From assembly GCA_003210095.1 (NCBI GenBank), contig QCNP01000001.1, forward strand, positions 790,001 through 854,000: a stretch of 64,000 nucleotides of DNA. Direction: 5' to 3'. The stretch is from Pelagibacteraceae bacterium AG-426-E17. GTDB lineage: Bacteria > Pseudomonadota > Alphaproteobacteria > Pelagibacterales > Pelagibacteraceae. A program made the position numbers and the translations under genes. The notes beneath the pieces are model-generated. The model was given only the letters and a program-made list of their open reading frames with translations. It had not been told where the DNA came from and searched no databases. Within the stretch, counting starts at the first letter, position 1; each line of letters begins with the position of its first letter. Below are positions 33,402 through 42,050 of this stretch, piece after piece.

Positions 33402-35846
33402 ATGAATAAAAAAATACCTAATAGCACAAAAGTTGTTGTTATTGGTGGTGGAGTTGTTGGATGCTCTTGTGCTTATCATTTAGCAAAATTTGGATGGAAA
33501 GATGTCATTCTTTTAGAAAGAGATAAACTTACATCGGGAACTACTTGGCATGCTGCTGGACTAGTAAGTCAACTAGGCCCATCTGCAACAATTACAAAAA
33601 TCAGAAAGTATTCTTTAGATCTCTATAAAGAACTTGAAAAAAAAGTAGATCATTCAGCTGGACTTAGATTAAACGGTGCAATGTCAATTGCCCAAGAAGA
33701 GGGTAGATGGCAGGAATTAAAAAGACAAGCAACTACTGCTCAACTTTATGATGTTAATGTTCAAATTTTAAATAAAGATGAAATTAAAGACAAAGTTCCT
33801 TTAATTAAAAATGATGACTTGTTGGGTGGTATTCTTATGCCAGGTGATGGCTCAGGAGATCCATCTGGGATCACTCAATTACTTGCAAAAGCTGCAAGAG
33901 CAGAAGGTGCAAAAATTTTTGAAGATTCTCCTGTTGAAGACATACTAGTTAAAAATAAAAGAATAGAAGGTGTTGTTGTTAATGGTCAAAAAATAGAATG
34001 TGAATATATTGTTTTAGCAACTGGGATGTGGTCAAGACAAATTGGTGAAAAATTAGGTGTAAGCATTCCATTATATCCAGCAGAACATTTTTATGTAATT
34101 ACAGAACCAATAAAAGAAGTTCCAAAAGATTTACCAGTAATAAGAGATTTTGATAGCAGAACTTACATCAAAGAAGATGCAGGTAAATTATTGTTAGGTA
34201 TTTTTGAGGGAAAATCTATTCCTGCATTTGATAAAACTAATAAAGTTCCAGAAGATTTTTCTTTTGGAGAATTTCCAGAAAATTTTGAACATTTTGAGCC
34301 ATATTTGACCGCATGTATGAAAAGGTTTCCGATATTAGAAAAAGTTGGAATTAGAAAATTCTTTGCTGGTCCAGAATCTTTTACTCCAGACACCAATACT
34401 TTGCTTGGTGAAGTTCCTGAGGTTAAAAACTTTTTTGTTTGTTGCGGATTAAACAGTATTGGAATAGCAAGCGCTGGTGGAGTTGGCAAAGTTACAGCTG
34501 AATGGTTAATGAATGGTCATATCAATGAAGATATCTTTAGTTATGACATTAAAAGATTTCAAAAATTTCATTCAGAAATAAATTTTATCAAAGAAAGAGT
34601 TACAGAAACGCTTGGAGATTTATATGGAATGCATTGGCCATACAAACAACACAAAACTTCAAGAAATGTTATAACGCTTCCTTATCATGATGAATTAAAA
34701 AAACATGGAGCGTGTTTTGGTGTATCGGGTGGATATGAGAGACCAATGTGGTTTTCAAAAGATGAAAATAATAAAGATTACAAATATAGTTATAACTATC
34801 AAAATTGGTATCCAAGTGCAGAATTTGAAACTAAAAATGCAAGAGCTAATGTTGGATTATTCGAACTTTCACCGTTTTCAAAATTCGATTTAAAAGGAGA
34901 AAAAGTTCACCAAGAATTACAAATGTTATGTACTGCTAATATAAAAGATGTACCTGGATCTATTAAATATACTCAAATGCTCAACAAAGATGGGGGAATT
35001 GAAGCAGATTTGACTGTGATATGCATTGAAAAAAATTATTTTAGAATAGTAAGCTCTGCAGCTAATCGCGAAAGAGATAAATTTCATATTTTAAAACATA
35101 TTTCAAATGAAATAGACTTTAAGGATGTAACTGAAGACTACTGTTGTTTAGGTTTATTTGGGCCTAAAAGTAGAGAAATGATATCTTCAATAAGTAATAG
35201 TGATTTTTCAAAAGATAACTTTAAATTTGCAACTGCAAAAGAAGTTGAAGTATCAAACATAAAAGTATGGGCTCAAAGAATATCTTATGTTGGAGAATTG
35301 GGTTATGAATTATACGTTAAAAAAGAAAATGCAAAAAAACTCTTTGAAATTTTAGTATCTGAGGGTAAAAAATTTAATTTATCTTTATGTGGTATGCACT
35401 CAATGGATATTATGAGAATGGAATCTGGTTATGTGCATTGGGGTCATGATATATCGCCTGAGGAAAACCAATTTGAGGCTGGTCTTCAGTTTGCTATCAG
35501 TTTTAAAAAAAATACAAATTTTATAGGTCGAGAAGCTGTAGAGAAATTAAAAGATAAAAATACAAATAAAAAACTTAAAATGATCACGTTAAAAAATTCT
35601 AAACCAGGAGAGCCGCTACTTTTACATGATGAGCCCATATTTTATAAAAATAAAATTGTTGGAAGGACTACATCAGGCTGTTTTTCATTTAATTATAATA
35701 AAAATTTAACATTTGGCTATATAAACTCGGGTATGTCTCATAAAGATATAGCAAGCTCAGAATTTGAAATAGAGGTAGAAAAGATAAAATATAAGGCATC
35801 CATTCTAGAAGTTCCTCTCAATAATAAGAACCTTTCTAAACTGTAA
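33402..35846 (+). CDS. FAD-dependent methylamine oxidase with GcvT domain (DMGDH/SarDH-like)
   Basis: 814 aa. The N-terminal DAO domain has the dinucleotide motif VVVIGGGVVGCSCAYHLA and TSGTTWHAAGLVSQ, whose His is the covalent flavin attachment in dimethylglycine/sarcosine dehydrogenases. The C-terminal half (from about 430) is a GcvT/folate-binding aminomethyl domain (WAQRISYVGELGYELYV, GMHSMDIMRMESGY). It demethylates a secondary or tertiary N-methyl amine to a folate C1 unit. 4 bp after ald. An N-methyltaurine or dimethylglycine substrate would suit the locus, by inference. Confidence 0.85.
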   Translation: MNKKIPNSTKVVVIGGGVVGCSCAYHLAKFGWKDVILLERDKLTSGTTWHAAGLVSQLGPSATITKIRKYSLDLYKELEKKVDHSAGLRLNGAMSIAQEEGRWQELKRQATTAQLYDVNVQILNKDEIKDKVPLIKNDDLLGGILMPGDGSGDPSGITQLLAKAARAEGAKIFEDSPVEDILVKNKRIEGVVVNGQKIECEYIVLATGMWSRQIGEKLGVSIPLYPAEHFYVITEPIKEVPKDLPVIRDFDSRTYIKEDAGKLLLGIFEGKSIPAFDKTNKVPEDFSFGEFPENFEHFEPYLTACMKRFPILEKVGIRKFFAGPESFTPDTNTLLGEVPEVKNFFVCCGLNSIGIASAGGVGKVTAEWLMNGHINEDIFSYDIKRFQKFHSEINFIKERVTETLGDLYGMHWPYKQHKTSRNVITLPYHDELKKHGACFGVSGGYERPMWFSKDENNKDYKYSYNYQNWYPSAEFETKNARANVGLFELSPFSKFDLKGEKVHQELQMLCTANIKDVPGSIKYTQMLNKDGGIEADLTVICIEKNYFRIVSSAANRERDKFHILKHISNEIDFKDVTEDYCCLGLFGPKSREMISSISNSDFSKDNFKFATAKEVEVSNIKVWAQRISYVGELGYELYVKKENAKKLFEILVSEGKKFNLSLCGMHSMDIMRMESGYVHWGHDISPEENQFEAGLQFAISFKKNTNFIGREAVEKLKDKNTNKKLKMITLKNSKPGEPLLLHDEPIFYKNKIVGRTTSGCFSFNYNKNLTFGYINSGMSHKDIASSEFEIEVEKIKYKASILEVPLNNKNLSKL

Positions 35847-35925
35847 ACTATTTTAAACAATTTCTCGTTCCCAGAACCCATTTTGAACCATAAATTATTT
35901 GAACATTTTTATTATTTAATGTTTA

Positions 35926-36141
35926 ATGGGTTTTATGAGTGGAGAAACACAAAGTCTTAATAATAAAAATCATTTAGAAAACCATTTTGAAAATAAACAA
36001 AATTCAAAACCTAAAGTAGATATTAATCAACTTTTAAACCGAGTAAGAGACGAGAAAAAAAAAGAGAGAAAAGAAAATTTATTACTCTTAAGCTTGGTGG
36101 GTTCGGTAATTGTTATAACTGGAATTATAGCATCGCTATAA
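35926..36141 (+). CDS. Small tail-anchored membrane protein (71 aa)
   Basis: A polar, Asn/Lys-rich first 50 residues with a charged helix (QLLNRVRDEKKKERKENL) and a single C-terminal hydrophobic segment (LLLSLVGSVIVITGIIASL). The shape suggests a tail-anchored inner-membrane protein facing the cytoplasm. No family recognised. An alternative ATG at 35935 would drop three residues. Overlaps the convergent regulator gene by 6 bp. Confidence 0.55.
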   Translation: MGFMSGETQSLNNKNHLENHFENKQNSKPKVDINQLLNRVRDEKKKERKENLLLLSLVGSVIVITGIIASL

Positions 36142-37137
36142 TATAACTACGTTTAATAATTTAGTCATCATATGCACTAAATTAATTGAATTATCTTTTC
36201 TTATTAAATCAACTTCTTTATAAATTTTTTCATATTCCGATTTTTTTGAAGATGTTTTAGAACCTCCAAAAATTAAGTACAAATTTTTTTCGTCTTTAAT
36301 CAAAAATTTATTTTTTACAAGTATATTAAGCTTTCTTAAGACAGTTGGTCTAGGGATCCCTGTTAATTCTGAAATGGTCATTGCATTTAAACCTTGAGTA
36401 CCAAAATTATTTAATCTATCAATAAATGTGTCATTTAGAGTTTCAGGCGCCAAATTTTCTTTAAAAGTTTTATTCATCACTAAATTTTGGTTATAAACAC
36501 AATTTCCCCATATTACCCAAGATTCTAAATCATTAAATAATTTCTTCCACCTTATGAGTAAGGGTAATTGCCAATCAAAAAAATACTGCCAACATTGAGT
36601 AAAATTTGCTTTAATTTTTTTTTCAATATCACTATTAGGTATTCTACTTTTTAACACCTTTTCATAACTTAGACCTTCACTAAAATAAGATATTAATCTT
36701 GATAAATTAGTAATAGAGATAGTTGGCTTTTGAAACTCTTGTCCCTTTCTATTTATCAGAATATTCTTTTTATTCTTTTTTAATACACCTTCTTTTTCTA
36801 ATTCTATTAGTTTACGTCTAGCTGTTTCTTTGGAAATTAATAAATCTTTGGATAAACTTATAATATTTATTTTTTGGATTTCAAAACTTTCATAAGAGTA
36901 AAATTCATCAAAATTATAGACTTTTAAGTGTTCGTTATATGCTTTGAAAACTTTATTTAACAAGTAGCATAAAATTAAATATTTATCGAAATCTTTAAAT
37001 CTTTCATAAGCATTTACTAACCACCTTTGTTGAAAATAAAATTGTTCTGTAATGAGTTTGTCATGATTTTTTATAAATACTTCGTATGCTTGCTTTTCTT
37101 GAATTTGTGTAGAAAATTTAAAATCTCTTGATGCCAT
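36136..37137 (-). CDS. Putative regulator with two winged-helix domains
   Basis: 333 aa, cytoplasmic. Two helix-turn-helix units: ISLSKDLLISKETARRKLIE (about 95-114), followed by a wing, and MTISELTGIPRPTVLRKLNI (about 254-273). A MarR/Crp-like tandem in one chain is unusual, and no ligand domain is recognised between them; the middle has an aromatic/Trp-rich segment. Divergent from the BASS transporter (106 bp apart), so it likely controls that gene. It might also act on the sulfonate genes to its left. Confidence 0.6.
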   Translation of the reverse strand: MASRDFKFSTQIQEKQAYEVFIKNHDKLITEQFYFQQRWLVNAYERFKDFDKYLILCYLLNKVFKAYNEHLKVYNFDEFYSYESFEIQKINIISLSKDLLISKETARRKLIELEKEGVLKKNKKNILINRKGQEFQKPTISITNLSRLISYFSEGLSYEKVLKSRIPNSDIEKKIKANFTQCWQYFFDWQLPLLIRWKKLFNDLESWVIWGNCVYNQNLVMNKTFKENLAPETLNDTFIDRLNNFGTQGLNAMTISELTGIPRPTVLRKLNILVKNKFLIKDEKNLYLIFGGSKTSSKKSEYEKIYKEVDLIRKDNSINLVHMMTKLLNVVIL

Positions 37138-37243
37138 TTTTAAAATATAAAAAGTAATCTCAATATTCTGCTAATTACAAGCTCAAAATGAACAAACTTT
37201 TGATGAAATTTATGATAGATTGTATATAAAAATATTAAGGGAA

Positions 37244-38098
37244 ATGGAATTTGTAAAAAATGTAGGTCCACTTGGCATGATATTTATCATGTTCTCTCTA
37301 GGACTAAACCTAACAGTTAAAGATTTTTTAGAGGTGGTTAAAAAACCAAGAAACTTGGTAATAGCATTAATATGTCAAATGATGATTTTACCAATCATTG
37401 GAATAATTATTATATCCTTTTTCCCTATGCAGGCAGAATTTCAGCTAGGTGTTTTTTTATTACTTATATTACCTTCTGCAGTTATGTCTAATTACGCTAC
37501 TAAATTAGTAAAAGGAAATGTAGCTTTATCAATAACAATTACTTCCTTTTGTGCTTTAGTATCTTTTATATCAATTCCTATATTTCTTAAAATTTATTCA
37601 TCTTTTTTTTCAGATGTTGAATTTGACTTAAATTTACTAAAATTTTCTGTAAGAATGTTTCTGTTTATAGCTTTGCCCACATTCGTTGGTATTTTGGTTA
37701 GAGGTAATTTCAAAAAATTTTCTGAGCAAAATAATCTAAAATTTGATAAAGCAGCCTTTTTTCTGTTCATACTAATTGTGTTTATAGCTATCTTAACTGA
37801 AAGAGATAACTTAGGTGGTTACTTTGTTGATGTTGGGGCTATATCTTTTACTGTTATAGTAAGTGTTTTAACAATAGTTTATCTTATAACCAGATTTACT
37901 TTAAAAGAAGTTAAGATTCAGAGAACTATAATGATTGAGGCTATGCTTCAAAATGGTGCAATGGGATTGATTGTTGGAGCTCAACTATTTCACGAATTAG
38001 AGTATATGACACCAATAGCTGTATATGCTCTTATACAGTACGTTGCATTGATGTTTTATATAGGCAATATCAATATTAGTAAATTATCAAAAAATTAA
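37244..38098 (+). CDS. Bile acid:sodium symporter (BASS) family transporter
   Basis: About 284 aa with nine to ten predicted helices. Family blocks are GMIFIMFSLGLNLTVKDF, then LLILPSAVMSNYATKLVKG (substrate/Na+ crossover) and MIEAMLQNGAMGLIVG. Imports organic anions with Na+; the substrate is unknown. ATG 37244 is preceded by AAGGGA. The upstream TTG at 37220 is a weaker alternative. Confidence 0.8.
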   Translation: MEFVKNVGPLGMIFIMFSLGLNLTVKDFLEVVKKPRNLVIALICQMMILPIIGIIIISFFPMQAEFQLGVFLLLILPSAVMSNYATKLVKGNVALSITITSFCALVSFISIPIFLKIYSSFFSDVEFDLNLLKFSVRMFLFIALPTFVGILVRGNFKKFSEQNNLKFDKAAFFLFILIVFIAILTERDNLGGYFVDVGAISFTVIVSVLTIVYLITRFTLKEVKIQRTIMIEAMLQNGAMGLIVGAQLFHELEYMTPIAVYALIQYVALMFYIGNINISKLSKN

Positions 38099-38140
38099 TT
38101 AAGTTTTTACTATTATTATCTGTTATAAATTATCTCCTTC

Positions 38141-38470
38141 ATGAAATTAAATTTAAAAAAATTCTTAATAATTTTAATTACCTTTTTAATTTACACAAAT
38201 GTTTTTGGAGAAGAAAAAAGTTATAATTGTGAAAATTTAGAAACGTATGAAAAAGCTCATATAGTCTATCATAAAAACTATGCTAAAGAAGAAATGCATA
38301 AGAATATTTGGTTATTTTTTCAAACCAAAACTATTGCAAATGACAACCTCAATCTAGTCAGTTTTGCTGATGGAAAGCCAATTAGAGAGTGGAAAATCAA
38401 TTTATTATCAGGTGAAGCAACTTTAACACCAATGTTTGACCCAATTTCAAAATGGATTTGTAAAAATTAA
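38141..38470 (+). CDS. Small secreted hypothetical protein
   Basis: 109 aa with a signal peptide (KFLIILITFLIYTNVFGEE). The mature domain is about 85 residues with two cysteines (CENLETYEK and the C-terminal WICKN) that could form a disulfide. No family recognised. 42 bp after the BASS transporter on the same strand. A periplasmic role is inferred. Confidence 0.55.
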   Translation: MKLNLKKFLIILITFLIYTNVFGEEKSYNCENLETYEKAHIVYHKNYAKEEMHKNIWLFFQTKTIANDNLNLVSFADGKPIREWKINLLSGEATLTPMFDPISKWICKN

Positions 38471-38498
38471 TTTTTTTTAATATAAAGTTCATAAATAT

Positions 38499-38575
38499 GG
38501 CGGGATAGCTCAGTTGGTTAGAGCGCGGGACTCATAAGCCCGAGGTCAGTGGTTCGATCCCACTTCCCGCTACCA
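38499..38575 (+). tRNA. tRNA with CAT anticodon (Met elongator, or Ile2)
   Basis: A 77-nt cloverleaf with encoded CCA: acceptor GGCGGGA/TCCCGCT, D-arm GCTC..GAGC, anticodon loop CTCATAA, T-arm AGTGG TTCGATC CCACT. Most pairs are canonical; the base of the anticodon stem shows A31 against G39. CAT can mean elongator Met or lysidine-modified Ile2; not initiator, since the initiator features are absent. This copy is taken as functional, in contrast to 40528. Confidence 0.9.
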
Positions 38576-38964
38576 AAAAAGTAAATCAATTCAATCCTTT
38601 TCGAAGTAACTTAAACGTAAAGGAGTTAGAATAAGCGATTTTGCCTAACCTCAAAAAGTATAGGAAAATAATAACATTTAGGAATTTTAATTTTACGGTA
38701 CGTACCATATGCGTACCGTCTTTTTTTGTTTCTAAAGTTTATTCTCTGATGAGTTATATATTTAGAGCCTTGTACACTTGATTAATAAGGTGAGTTATTT
38801 ATTCAATCATTATGATAATCAATTATTATAAATTTGGCTATATTCATGATTTGTTAAAAAGTTACAGTTTTAATATGATTAAAAAAACTAAAATGACGTT
38901 TAGAAAATCATTTGAGTACATGTATGAAAATAAAAGATTAAATAATTAAGATTAAGCAAATTAA
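38576..38964. other. 389-bp gene-poor spacer after the tRNA
   Basis: No supported gene. It holds one strong terminator (38695-38719) with unexplained sequence before it. A 24-codon frame near 38875-38949 has no ribosome site and looks spurious. No intact integrase is seen. The stretch lies between two copies of the same tRNA gene, so it may be what is left of an inserted segment. Confidence 0.5.
38695..38719 (+). terminator. Intrinsic terminator downstream of the tRNA
   Basis: ACGGTACG (38695-38702) pairs perfectly with CGTACCGT (38712-38719), with a 9-nt loop, followed by CTTTTTTTG. It lies 120 bp after the tRNA, so it ends the tRNA read-through or an unrecognised small RNA. Confidence 0.75.
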
Positions 38965-40389
38965 TTATTTTTTTAATCTAAGTTTATAATAAGATGAAAT
39001 TACTATATAAAACATTCTAATTGCGTTAGACATAAGAGAAGTCATTTTAGTACCTTCTTCTTTTCTTTCGTAATAAGTAACAGGTACTTCAGTAATTTTT
39101 AAATTATTTTTATAAGCTCCTATTAAAAGATCAAAGTCACCCCATAAGTCTTTAGTTCCCCATTTCGATATATCTTTTTTGATTTTTGCCCAATCTTTCT
39201 TGTAAAATATTTTTGTACCACACAATGTATCTGTGATTTTTTTTTTAAACAGCAGGCTGAATAAACTTGCAAAAATGCTATTACCAATAAAATTAACAAA
39301 CTTCATAGCACCTTCTTTTTGAGGATAAATCATTCTTGTACAGTTAATAAAATCTGCATTAGTACTGTTTAAAATATTCAATGAAAATTTAATATCTTCA
39401 AAACTCACTGTTAAATCTGCATCATATATTACAATTATTTCTCCACTTGAATACTCAATGCCTTTATAAACATTTTCTGATTTACAGATGCCTGGACCTT
39501 TATATTTGACTATGTTGTTATTCGGAAGTTTTTTAGATAACTTTTCAATTTCTTCATAAGTATTATCTGTAGAATTATCATCACCAAACAAATATTCATA
39601 AGATTGATTATTATTTATAATTTCATTTTCAAATAATTTGATATTATTTTCTTCATTTTTACATGGAATAATGAATGAAACTTTTTTATTTATATTTTTT
39701 TCAAAATTTTGATTAATTTTTTTTAAAATTGTTACGTTATTCAGGCAAAAAATATTAAGTATTGGTAATCTAAAAATTCTATTTACAATCGTTGTAATAA
39801 AAGGAATATAAATAGGGATTACTATCAGCCTTTCAGTTCTTACAATTTCTAAATTACAACTTGAATAAAGATTATTTAAATACGATGAAGGAAGAAAATT
39901 ATTTTTTACAGGTGAAAAATCAAAAAAAATTTTTAAAAATTTAATAAAAACCATCCAAGTTAAATTTTTCGACAATATTACTATTTTCGCATTATCTTTA
40001 ATAAGTCTCGAAAGATTTAATAAATTTGATGTTGGGTTCGATTGATGTTCGATATCAGCTATTAAAACAGTGTCACATTCTGAAATATGTTCACTTCGTA
40101 TTTTATTGTCATAATAAATATTTTCACCGTAATTAATTTCATAATTATTATCTATTTCCTTAATGTATACCTTTTTCGCATTAATATTTTTTCCAATTGA
40201 AGAATTTCCAGCACAAAAAATAAATATATTTTTTGTTTCATCTATACAATTATTTATAAAGTTTGAAATTTCATTAAATAAAAAATTTTTTTTTTTTAAA
40301 AATTTGAGCCTTTTTTCATATTTTAATTTAAAAAAAGATAAACTCGATTGTAGGTAATATTCATCTTTTACAATCTTTGACATATTCAC
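38965..40389 (-). CDS. Methyltransferase-like / glycosyltransferase family 2 fusion
   Basis: 474 aa from GTG 40389 (ATG 40383 is possible; AAAGGAAC precedes). The first about 225 residues have a degraded class I methyltransferase-like layout (FIFCAGNSSIGKNI; ECDTVLIADIEHQSN), then a GT2 domain: VSFIIPCKNEENNIKLFENE, DDNSTDNTYEEI, YDADLTVSFED and GTKDLWGDFDLL. A polyprenyl-phosphate sugar or surface glycan transferase is likely, with modification by the N-domain. Bracketed by the two tRNA copies, it is the only gene in that interval. Confidence 0.75.
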   Translation of the reverse strand: MNMSKIVKDEYYLQSSLSFFKLKYEKRLKFLKKKNFLFNEISNFINNCIDETKNIFIFCAGNSSIGKNINAKKVYIKEIDNNYEINYGENIYYDNKIRSEHISECDTVLIADIEHQSNPTSNLLNLSRLIKDNAKIVILSKNLTWMVFIKFLKIFFDFSPVKNNFLPSSYLNNLYSSCNLEIVRTERLIVIPIYIPFITTIVNRIFRLPILNIFCLNNVTILKKINQNFEKNINKKVSFIIPCKNEENNIKLFENEIINNNQSYEYLFGDDNSTDNTYEEIEKLSKKLPNNNIVKYKGPGICKSENVYKGIEYSSGEIIVIYDADLTVSFEDIKFSLNILNSTNADFINCTRMIYPQKEGAMKFVNFIGNSIFASLFSLLFKKKITDTLCGTKIFYKKDWAKIKKDISKWGTKDLWGDFDLLIGAYKNNLKITEVPVTYYERKEEGTKMTSLMSNAIRMFYIVISSYYKLRLKK

Positions 40390-40527
40390 GTTCCTTTTTA
40401 ATCAGTTTTTAAATTTTTAAAATTATTAGTTAATATTAATAATATTATAATTTATTTAATTTAAAATAAGAAAAATCTTCTTGAAATAAATTAAGAATTA
40501 AGGTTAATACATTCTTCATTATATTAT

Positions 40528-40604
40528 GGCGGGGTAGCTCAGTTGGTTAGAGTGCGGGACTCATAAGCCCGAGGTCAGTGGTTCGATCACACTTCCCACT
40601 ACCA
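40528..40604 (+). pseudogene. Second, degraded copy of the CAT-anticodon tRNA
   Basis: Differs from 38499-38575 at only 4 of 77 positions, and every change weakens pairing. Acceptor A7 becomes G (G-U), D-stem C25 becomes T (G-U), T-stem C61 becomes A (G-A mismatch) and acceptor G70 becomes A (C-A mismatch). Anticodon and CCA are intact. Either a decaying duplicate or a marginally functional tRNA. Confidence 0.7.
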
Positions 40605-40606
40605 AA

Positions 40607-41053
40607 TTAATGGCAGGCAATATTATATTTTTTTAATCTCCAATAGTTATATGGCCAAGGTGTTAAAAAACCAACTAGCAACATTATTGGTACTACCCAC
40701 CAAGTTAGCGTTGCACCACCTGTAAGATAATAGTCAGTTACATTCATTGCAGTTTCCATACTAATCATTGAAATAAAACTCATACCAATTGCTGTATTAA
40801 ACGCCTTAGAAAAACTTAATTTTTGCTTCATCAATATTATTGTTTCAAGAATGATACTAGTAATCAATCCATTAATTATTGCTAAAGTCATAATTCCTAG
40901 AACAGGAAATGGAATTTTTGTTAGTTGAAAAAATAAAATTGTTCCAAAATCTCCTATTGAACAACCAAGCAAACACCATGCAGTGTTTTTGGCACTTCTA
41001 TTCCATGTGTGCCTACAAGCCCAATGGAAACTCGATATTGAAGATTTTTGCAT
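40607..41053 (-). CDS. DUF4396 membrane protein
   Basis: 148 aa, four hydrophobic segments. Family sequence is visible: AWCLLGCSIGDFGTILFFQ, then METAMNVTDYYLTGGA and FLTPWPYNYWRLKKY, with a terminal Cys-His. Cys/His/Met residues in membrane segments suggest metal handling. Its start overlaps the cupredoxin stop by 1 bp, and the pair probably act together on copper. Its stop lies 2 bp from the tRNA remnant. Confidence 0.8.
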   Translation of the reverse strand: MQKSSISSFHWACRHTWNRSAKNTAWCLLGCSIGDFGTILFFQLTKIPFPVLGIMTLAIINGLITSIILETIILMKQKLSFSKAFNTAIGMSFISMISMETAMNVTDYYLTGGATLTWWVVPIMLLVGFLTPWPYNYWRLKKYNIACH

Positions 41054-41559
41054 TAATTATTTATATCAACTTTAGCAATCATGCCAACTTGATAGTGTCC
41101 CGGAACATTGCATGCAATTTCAATGTTCATTGCATTTTCAAACTTCCAAACAATGTTACCTTTCTCATTTGGTTCTAGTAAAACACTATTACTGTGAGAA
41201 TGACCCATTGACTTATCGATTTTTGCCATTTTTTTCATTTTATCTTTGTCAATTGAATCAGCCAATAAAATTTCATTTTCTACCATTTTTTCCATTTCTG
41301 GCTGATGCTTTTTGTGCATCATTGCATTAGCTATATTAAATTCATGCACTAACTCACCGGCATTAACAACTTCAAATTTAATTGTTTCTCCTGCTTTTAT
41401 ACTAAAACTACTTGGCTCATAATAATTATCATACATTATAACTTTAATTATACGATTAACCTCTTCAGGTTCGCCTAAAGAACCAATCATCATATTCTTA
41501 TCAGCATACGATTTAGAAGAAATTAATAAGAATGTAATTATTAAAAATTTTTTAATCAT
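41053..41559 (-). CDS. Periplasmic cupredoxin-domain protein
   Basis: 168 aa. Signal peptide LIITFLLISSKSYA, then a blue-copper fold with ligands His72 (GELVHEFN), Cys150, His155 and Met160 (ACNVPGHYQVGM). A Met/His-rich insertion (about 79-122, MMHKKHQPEMEKMVE and MGHSHSN) may bind Cu(I). Likely a periplasmic copper chaperone or carrier. First gene of the pair with DUF4396. Confidence 0.85.
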   Translation of the reverse strand: MIKKFLIITFLLISSKSYADKNMMIGSLGEPEEVNRIIKVIMYDNYYEPSSFSIKAGETIKFEVVNAGELVHEFNIANAMMHKKHQPEMEKMVENEILLADSIDKDKMKKMAKIDKSMGHSHSNSVLLEPNEKGNIVWKFENAMNIEIACNVPGHYQVGMIAKVDINN

Positions 41560-41648
41560 AAAAATTATACATTAATTTCTTGTTTAGTGATTTGAAAGCA
41601 GTTTTTTTGACACATTGTAATTTTTTACAATTTAGATATGGTCTATAT

Positions 41649-42047
41649 ATGTTAAAAAAGTTCTTAATATTATTTGTTATCCAATTTTTTATTATAAACC
41701 AATCAATTTCTATGGAAAAAGAGACTACTTTTAATAAAAAGTTGTTTGATAAAGCTCAATCAGAGGGAAAAGTTGTTGTAGTAAGTTCTTGGATAAAATA
41801 TTGCTCTTCATGTGCTAGTCAAATGAATGTCCTTAATAAAGCAAAAAATGAAGGTAAACTATTAGACATTAAATTTGATAATATTGAATATTTCTCATTT
41901 GATGTAACAAACAAAGAAATCTCAAATTTATTTAATGTTAAATTTCAAACAACTTTGTTAATTTTTAAAAATAATCAAGAAATTTATAGGAGTCTTGGCG
42001 AAACAACCGAAGATTTAATATACGAAGCTTTAAAAAAAGTAATCTAA
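41649..42047 (+). CDS. Secreted thioredoxin-like protein (DsbD gamma-like)
   Basis: 132 aa starting at ATG 41649, the more plausible start; a TTG at 41580 adds 23 non-signal residues. Signal-like hydrophobic segment, then FNKKLFDKAQSEGKVVVVSSWIKYCSSC with CxxC at 52-55, FDVTNKEISNLFNVKFQTTL (cis-Pro region replaced by Thr) and a C-terminal helix. Resembles the C-terminal thioredoxin domain of DsbD. It may accept electrons from the CcdA protein at 6.5 kb. Confidence 0.7.
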   Translation: MLKKFLILFVIQFFIINQSISMEKETTFNKKLFDKAQSEGKVVVVSSWIKYCSSCASQMNVLNKAKNEGKLLDIKFDNIEYFSFDVTNKEISNLFNVKFQTTLLIFKNNQEIYRSLGETTEDLIYEALKKVI

Positions 42048-42050
42048 AAA

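Noticed and set aside
38875-38949. 24-codon frame in the spacer next to the tRNA
   Set aside because: No ribosome site, no hydrophobic or family signature, and short frames are expected by chance in such AT-rich DNA.
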